Below, in pieces: positions 60,141 to 64,000 of a DNA stretch of 64,000 nt. Under the pieces are notes generated by a model. That model was given only the letters and a program-made list of their open reading frames with translations. It was not told the origin of the DNA and made no database searches. Each line of letters begins with the position of its first letter. Position 1 is the stretch's first letter. The stretch is from Pseudomonas fluorescens (GTDB taxonomy: Bacteria; Pseudomonadota; Gammaproteobacteria; Pseudomonadales; Pseudomonadaceae). The stretch spans positions 5,888,501 through 5,952,500 of the forward strand of contig NZ_CP012830.1 of NCBI RefSeq assembly GCF_001307155.1, written 5' to 3'. The position numbers were made by a program, and so were the translations under genes.

Positions 60141-60455
60141 TCAGGCACTCCCGGCTACGCCGAACTTTCCAGCCAGCGCTTTCATGCCGGGGATGATGTT
60201 CATCGCCAGCAGGCCAATCAGAAAGGCAACGCCGTACTGGATCGCCACGTCGGCCGGCAGCGCGAAGTAATGCAAGGCAAGCGGCGTGGTGAAAACAGAA
60301 GACGCAAAACCAGTGAAGAACGCGCTTGCGGCCTGCTTCCTGGTCAGTCCCTGCAAGAAGGTCAGCGACAGAAGGGCTCCAGCGAAGCCCGCGATAAACG
60401 CGCCATACTTCACAAGCAGCATGCCACCGACTGTGGTGCTCGCTGGTTCAGCCAT
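60141..60455 (-). CDS. Putative phage holin
   Basis: 104 residues with three hydrophobic segments (YGAFIAGFAGALLSLTFLQG, FFTGFASSVFTTPLALHYFA, GVAFLIGLLAMNIIPGMKAL). Size and layout fit a class I holin, and similar genes sit near DUF2280/terminase genes in Pseudomonas prophages. GGAG lies upstream of the ATG at 60455. With its partner it is an orphan lysis cassette; no endolysin is seen. Confidence 0.68.
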   Translation of the reverse strand: MAEPASTTVGGMLLVKYGAFIAGFAGALLSLTFLQGLTRKQAASAFFTGFASSVFTTPLALHYFALPADVAIQYGVAFLIGLLAMNIIPGMKALAGKFGVAGSA

Positions 60456-60477
60456 TTGATACTCCAGATACGAAAAA

Positions 60478-60497
60478 GCCTCGGCGAGTGCCGAGGC
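60478..60497 (-). terminator. Terminator upstream of the holin gene
   Basis: GCCTCGGC / GCCGAGGC stem with GAGT loop. The minus strand continues with TTTTT. It ends any leftward transcript just before the holin pair, so the pair needs its own promoter between 60456 and 60477 or anti-termination. Confidence 0.72.
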
Positions 60498-60579
60498 CTA
60501 GAGTGAGTGCGCATTTGAAGCGCGCGAGGTATAACACCGGCCGAAAATTAGCTGAACAACCGGAACACAAGGATTGAAA

Positions 60580-60918
60580 ATGAAGAGAGGCAGAATTTGC
60601 TCAGCACTAATCGCAACGACCTTTCTCTTCTTGCAGGGATGCGAGAGCAAGGAAGATCACGTTTTCCAGATCGTAAGATGCGGTGCGGCAGGCGCCATTG
60701 ATGGCTACTCCGATCCGTCATTGGCAACGAGAACGGGCCAAGCGATAGCGCAATACAAACAAGAGCATGGATTGAAAATGAGTTTTGCGGAGTTAACCGT
60801 TCTTACAGACAAAGCACAAAAAGAAATAATGGGCGTCCCAGGATCCCCATTGCAGGACTGGGTTGATCGAGCAAAAAAAATCACAGAGTCGGAGTTTTGC
60901 AAAAAGAACTTCGGCTAA
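60580..60918 (+). CDS. Small lipoprotein
   Basis: 112 residues with a lipobox in TTFLFLQGC (Cys21) and two more cysteines (IVRCGAAGA, SEFCKKNFG). AAGGA six bases before the ATG at 60580 favours it over a TTG two codons upstream. Soluble helical mature part. Island cargo of unknown role, low GC. Confidence 0.68.
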   Translation: MKRGRICSALIATTFLFLQGCESKEDHVFQIVRCGAAGAIDGYSDPSLATRTGQAIAQYKQEHGLKMSFAELTVLTDKAQKEIMGVPGSPLQDWVDRAKKITESEFCKKNFG

Positions 60919-61069
60919 CGTCGCTCTATCCGGCTATCGACGTCCAGGCCTTCCCAAAGGCTGTCCTGGCTACAGGTAAAATCGAGGTACAAAAAATCCT
61001 GTGCTCAGTGGAACTTGAACTAAATTGGACTTTCTCATCGCCGATCAGGCGCCAAACAAGGAGCGTGTA

Positions 61070-61291
61070 ATGCCAAGAACATTCGAAATCAGCTACACCA
61101 AAGACGGAAAGAGAAAGACCTTCATTGAGCAGGTCGACCATTTCTATGAGAACGATGAGTGGCGATTGGTCGCACAGCGATTTCATATCCCTATCAGGGA
61201 TCAGCACAGAGAAGATAAAGCGCCGCAAACTCACAAGACGATGTGCATTGCGGCGGGTTACACCGACGTGGCGTTCATCGAGCAGCCATAA
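61070..61291 (+). CDS. Small hypothetical protein
   Basis: 73 residues, MPRTFEISYTKDGKRKTFIE, with AAGGAG before the ATG. Basic N-terminal half, two aromatic-rich strands (HFYENDEWRLVAQRFHIPIR). Family unknown. It lies in the phage-derived island and has its own terminator. Confidence 0.62.
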   Translation: MPRTFEISYTKDGKRKTFIEQVDHFYENDEWRLVAQRFHIPIRDQHREDKAPQTHKTMCIAAGYTDVAFIEQP

Positions 61292-61296
61292 CGCAA

Positions 61297-61323
61297 AAAA
61301 CCGGCTCTATGGCCGGGTTCTTT
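61297..61323 (+). terminator. Terminator after the 73-residue gene
   Basis: AACCGGC pairs with GGCCGGGTT (one bulge), followed by CTTTATTT. Confidence 0.7.
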
Positions 61324-61394
61324 ATTTGTGTGCGTTTCGCGTTACTTGTGCACTATGGGAAAAGCACGCACAAAACCCCACCATGTCAATATTT

Positions 61395-61559
61395 TTATGC
61401 TGCCTCATCATCATTTTCCGAGTGAATCACCTGCCAAACAGGCTTTAGCGCCTGAATATCCACTTCAGCAATGACCTCCTTCAGTGATTCCCATAGCTCG
61501 AGCCAGTCTCTGTTCCAGTGCTTCGGTTCAATCGACACGCCGAAGAAGGTCTTCATCTC
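61395..61559 (-). pseudogene. C-terminal fragment of an unknown protein cut by the integrase relic
   Basis: The frame ends TAA at 61395 and reads KTFFGVSIEPKHWNRDWLEL, WESLKEVIAEVDIQALKPVW, QVIHSENDDEAA. It has no start; upstream it runs into the antisense of integrase relic 2. It is a truncated phage or island gene whose 5' part was lost at the junction near 61555. Confidence 0.5.
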
Positions 61560-62050
61560 AGCAGCCAAGCACGCCGATCAGCCGCTCAAAGATGCCCTGG
61601 ACCTATTTTATCTGACAGGGCAACGAATCGCCGATACGTTGAGAATGGACGAACGAGATATCCGCGACGATAGACTGGCGGTGCAGCAAGGGAAAAACCC
61701 GAGCAAAAAGGCGGATTGAGATTGTTGGAGAGTTGAAGGTTGTGATTGACCGAATTCTTGCCAGAAAGGCCAGTCATAAGATCCGCACCAGCAAACTAAT
61801 TGTTATGGATAACGGCCAACCTATGACCACCAGCATGTTGCGAGGGAGGTTTGATGCGGCGCGAGAAGCGGCGGGAGTTGAAAAGGCCGACTTCCAGATG
61901 CGTGACTTGCGAGCAAAAGCTGGCACTGATAAGGCAGAGTCGAGCGGAGATATCCGGCAAGCACGGGATCAGCTTGGTCATACGACTGTTGTTATGACTG
62001 AAAACTACATCCGTAAACGCATAGGCAAAAAGGTCACGCCAACCAAGTGA
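61556..62050 (+). pseudogene. Tyrosine integrase relic 2 (truncated, frameshifted)
   Basis: The first frame gives QPLKDALDLFYLTGQRIADT with catalytic Arg I and stops at 61719. A one-base shift near 61695 continues as KRRIEIVGELKVVIDRILAR, MLRGRFDAAREAAGVEKADF, QMRDLRAKAGTDKAE (Arg II region) and QLGHTTVVMTENYIRKRIGK with His and Tyr. The N-terminal half is missing. It shares the KVTPTK end with relic 1. It lies next to the intact tRNA-Leu, the normal integrase position. Confidence 0.86.
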
Positions 62051-62051
62051 A

Positions 62052-62080
62052 TTGCGGAGCGGGTTATTATTTTGCGGAGC
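62052..62080. repeat. Paired TTGCGGAGC motifs after integrase relic 2
   Basis: Two identical TTGCGGAGC copies (62052 and 62072) at 20-base spacing, matching the layout at 57501-57528. A hairpin follows at 62090-62123 (AAGGGCCTGC / GCAAGCCCTT). Confidence 0.5.
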
Positions 62081-62131
62081 GGAATTGATAAGGGCCTGCA
62101 TGAGGTATCTCACGCAAGCCCTTGATATTCA

Positions 62132-62218
62132 TGGTGCCCGAAGCCGGAATCGAACCGGCACGTCCTTACGAACGGGGGATTTTAAGTCCCATGCGTCTAC
62201 CAGTTTCGCCATTCGGGC
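62132..62218 (-). tRNA. tRNA-Leu(UAA)
   Basis: 87 bases on the minus strand: acceptor GCCCGAA / TTCGGGC, encoded CCA end, T arm GCCGGTTCGATTCCGGC, long variable arm, and anticodon loop CTTAAAA (anticodon UAA). It is complete. Its 3' half is the integration target of the island to the left. In pseudomonads this tRNA normally lies downstream of tRNA-Cys and tRNA-Gly. Confidence 0.93.
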
Positions 62219-62372
62219 GGTAGCGCGGTGAAGCCTTCAAGAACAATCGAATGAACGATTACTCTTTTGGTGCGGTGCAGCAGGGGAAGAAATATATACA
62301 CCCCTTCCCCTCTAAGCAAGTTCGCTGACGTCAAATTCAAGACAAAATCTTGCCGTCTACTGCAAATAAAAA

Positions 62373-62401
62373 AGCTCCGTAAATCAGTGATCTACGGAGC
62401 T
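62373..62401 (-). terminator. Terminator between tRNA-Cys fragment and tRNA-Leu
   Basis: A perfect 9-bp stem, AGCTCCGTA / TACGGAGCT, followed on the minus strand by TTTTTATTTG. It would stop leftward transcripts after the tRNA-Cys fragment, so tRNA-Leu needs its own promoter within about 150 bases. Confidence 0.75.
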
Positions 62402-62409
62402 ATTTATAG

Positions 62410-62456
62410 TGGAGGCCGAGGTCGGAATCGAACCGGCGTAGGCGGATTTGCAATCC
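62410..62456 (-). repeat. 3' fragment of tRNA-Cys (island left end)
   Basis: 47 bases, from the encoded CCA through the T arm (CCGGTTCGATTCCGACC) to the anticodon loop TTGCAAA of tRNA-Cys. The 5' half is replaced by unrelated sequence (ACTTAGCTTTGTGGG...), so no cloverleaf can form. This is the att copy left at the far end of an element inserted in tRNA-Cys; the intact tRNA should lie beyond the right edge. Confidence 0.82.
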
Positions 62457-62636
62457 ACCCACAAAGCTAAGTAGATCAATAGGTTAGCATGACATGCGTT
62501 CCGCAAGCTACTGATTTTTAAAGGCCTGCAACCCAAGCGGGCTATAGGGGTGTCTCTTGGTTGCGGAACTGTTTTTCTCCCACATACTACAGTTCGTCGC
62601 CTCACACTGGCCCGACCTTTACGCCTCGATTACTGT

Positions 62637-63011
62637 ATGTATGAACAGTACATACAAGGCATCACCGTGGACTCCTTCGACATCGAAGACACCAGCGACT
62701 GGCTCGGATGCCCAACCGAGCTTGAAACCTGCCGCCACTACTTGCACCTGCTGGAAAACGAAGTCCAGGAACTGAACCTGCAGCTTCGAACAGCTCGTGA
62801 AAATATTTTCGGCCTGGTGCAGATGTACACCGACGCCTCTGCGCAGCGTGATGAAGCAATGAAAAACCTTCGGGAAAGGTCCGGACAGCTGGCTACAGTT
62901 CGAAAGCAACTGTACGACCTCGACATCTCAGCAAGAGCCCACAAGCGCGAGGCCGACCAGCTTCGCGGAATACTGGGCGGCCTCATAGATCGCCCGAAAA
63001 CGATCGTTTAA
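62637..63011 (+). CDS. Coiled-coil hypothetical protein
   Basis: 124 residues from the ATG at 62637 (weak ribosome site). After an acidic start (DSFDIEDTSDWLGCPTELET) comes a long coiled coil (LHLLENEVQELNLQLRTARE through the end). The longer frame to 62550 overlaps the tRNA-Cys att region with unlikely composition. Cargo of the element beginning at 62410. Function unknown. Confidence 0.65.
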   Translation: MYEQYIQGITVDSFDIEDTSDWLGCPTELETCRHYLHLLENEVQELNLQLRTARENIFGLVQMYTDASAQRDEAMKNLRERSGQLATVRKQLYDLDISARAHKREADQLRGILGGLIDRPKTIV

Positions 63012-63100
63012 GCTCAGGATTCAGATTGAGGCCCCAGCTAACCTCCGGTGGTCTGGGTTACCTTTGATCGTGTCACGTATTCCCATGAACGAGAGTATGT

Positions 63101-64000
63101 TTAACCTAACCCATAAATCGTATCTTCAATAATGCTGAGACTTATCGTTGGTACTTGTGGGCTACTGCCCTTCTTTGACGCCACAAACAAACACTTAAGA
63201 AAGTTCAGTTTCTCGCTTGCCGGTAAGATAGCGAATATTCTTTCCACCTCCGCACCCCACATCTTAATTCTATTCGACTTAAAATACACAACATATGGTG
63301 AGAAAGTATACCAATGCAAATTCGTATTAAATACCGCCCCAGCAGTTTTATCCATGGCACCGAAGACTATGTACTGGATCGCACAGAAGGTGCAACAAAA
63401 CTTATCAATATATACATTCATGAAGGTACGCTTTCCTGCATCAAGCTGACTCTCAAGATGCCGAATCTCAGCATGTACAAGTGAATCTCTTCCTGAATAA
63501 TTACTTTTTTTCAGTTTGAACTTCTCAGCTAAGGCTCCTGAGCCATCGAGAAAATTAACTGCAAAGCTTCCATCTTCAGTCTTAGCTAAACAGTTAGTAA
63601 ATAGTAATGTTCGGTCACCACTACTCGTTGAATATGCAGTCTCTGAGGAGATTTTCTTGACTTCAAGATCACCGGAGCGGAACTTTGCGTTGGAAACAGC
63701 AGGAGCTATTGCGTTAGTGATGAATTGATACGCATGCAATGACAGCTGATTTACCACATCATCTCTCGAAAGAGTCGAGTCGATTTTTCTATGCCCTCCT
63801 TGGAAAGGATCGTAGCCGAATCCATCGCGAAACCCCTTGCATGTCATGGCAAGTGTAGCTTGTGTTTTCAGCGGCAAGGCTGGACCTCGCAGCAACATTA
63901 TCTCAAGAACGGGATGAATATTTGGATTGTTGCCAATCAGATCTAAGACCACCTGAGGCTCAAAGATTCCATCTTTATGTAGCTTGTAAAGACCAGTCGC
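63101..64000 (-). CDS. Deaminase-like protein, C-terminal part (runs off right edge)
   Basis: The frame is open to the window edge, so at least 299 residues end at 63101; a GTG at 63952 is not necessarily the start. A zinc deaminase signature is visible: SLVHAEIRHLESQLDAGKRT, then FMNVYIDKFCCTFCAIQYIV. HAE (metal His and catalytic Glu) followed after a strand by CxxC is the cytidine-deaminase-superfamily layout. Upstream is a helical region, ALPLKTQATLAMTCKGFRDG. Low GC and island position suggest a nucleic-acid- or nucleotide-targeting effector. No family is assigned. Confidence 0.62.
   Translation of the reverse strand, partial: ATGLYKLHKDGIFEPQVVLDLIGNNPNIHPVLEIMLLRGPALPLKTQATLAMTCKGFRDGFGYDPFQGGHRKIDSTLSRDDVVNQLSLHAYQFITNAIAPAVSNAKFRSGDLEVKKISSETAYSTSSGDRTLLFTNCLAKTEDGSFAVNFLDGSGALAEKFKLKKSNYSGRDSLVHAEIRHLESQLDAGKRTFMNVYIDKFCCTFCAIQYIVFGAMDKTAGAVFNTNLHWYTFSPYVVYFKSNRIKMWGAEVERIFAILPASEKLNFLKCLFVASKKGSSPQVPTISLSIIEDTIYGLG

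Noticed and set aside
62550..62636. Upstream extension of the coiled-coil gene
   Set aside because: The extra residues have unlikely composition and no ribosome site; the ATG at 62637 starts the conserved-looking part.

Overview
The window is a Pseudomonas chromosome segment, most likely from the P. fluorescens group. The evidence is a PtxS/Kgu 2-ketogluconate locus, an MvaT-family silencer started at TTG, AruH, an HPPD of the P. fluorescens type, several families of Pseudomonas REP-like inverted repeats, and many Pseudomonas-restricted small proteins (DUF1652-, DUF1883-, DUF5329-like). The first 54 kb is high-GC core chromosome. The last 10 kb is lower-GC, broken and mobile.

Left part. A protein running off the left edge (1-321) is followed by the LacI-type regulator PtxS and the operon kguE-kguK-kguT-kguD. 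An identical 14-bp palindrome, the PtxS operator, lies in front of both. Then come an arginine:pyruvate transaminase (aruH), a chemoreceptor, and a sugar-diacid group (glycerate kinase, CdaR-type regulator, MFS carrier) sharing a repeated ATTGTTCA-type element. An aldo/keto reductase, a RarD-like exporter, HPPD, a DMT exporter with a divergent LysR regulator, a CSS-EAL phosphodiesterase and an MvaT-like silencer follow.

Middle part. Detoxification and repair dominate: glyoxalase I, ahpC-ahpF, glutathione reductase and galU, then an alkylation-repair group of a 2OG-Fe(II) oxygenase, alkB and ada. A 28-of-31 matching element sits at nearly the same distance (57 and 56 bases) before the oxygenase and ada starts, so it is probably a shared Ada-type operator. 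The Ada protein itself lacks three of the four zinc cysteines of its sensor domain. Molybdenum use follows: modABC behind a perfect ModE-type operator, and a four-gene operon for a Tat-exported molybdopterin aldehyde-type dehydrogenase (large subunit, [2Fe-2S] subunit, tri-haem cytochrome c, XdhC maturation factor). A periplasmic beta-carbonic anhydrase, a PAS-PAS-GAF-GGDEF-EAL protein with a DosP-like haem pocket, and several small lipoproteins complete the core.

Right part (about 54 kb onward). This is an integration hotspot at a tRNA-Cys/tRNA-Leu pair. An intact tRNA-Leu(UAA) (62132-62218, minus) and a 58-bp copy of its 3' end (57581-57638) bracket a 4.5-kb island. The island holds phage remnants (holin-like pair, a metallopeptidase relic fused head-on to a DUF2280 relic), small lipoproteins and a dead tyrosine integrase. 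A second dead integrase of the same family lies just left of the 58-bp copy, which implies tandem islands. A 47-bp 3' fragment of tRNA-Cys (62410-62456) marks the left end of another element that continues past the window. Its cargo includes a protein with a deaminase-like zinc motif (HAE plus CxxC), the best candidate for something new. Further left are a twice-frameshifted toxin-like pseudogene coupled to an intact immunity-like gene, and a broken gene resembling the Acb2/Tad1 anti-CBASS family.

Function names rest on motif and sequence recognition by eye. No database search was run.
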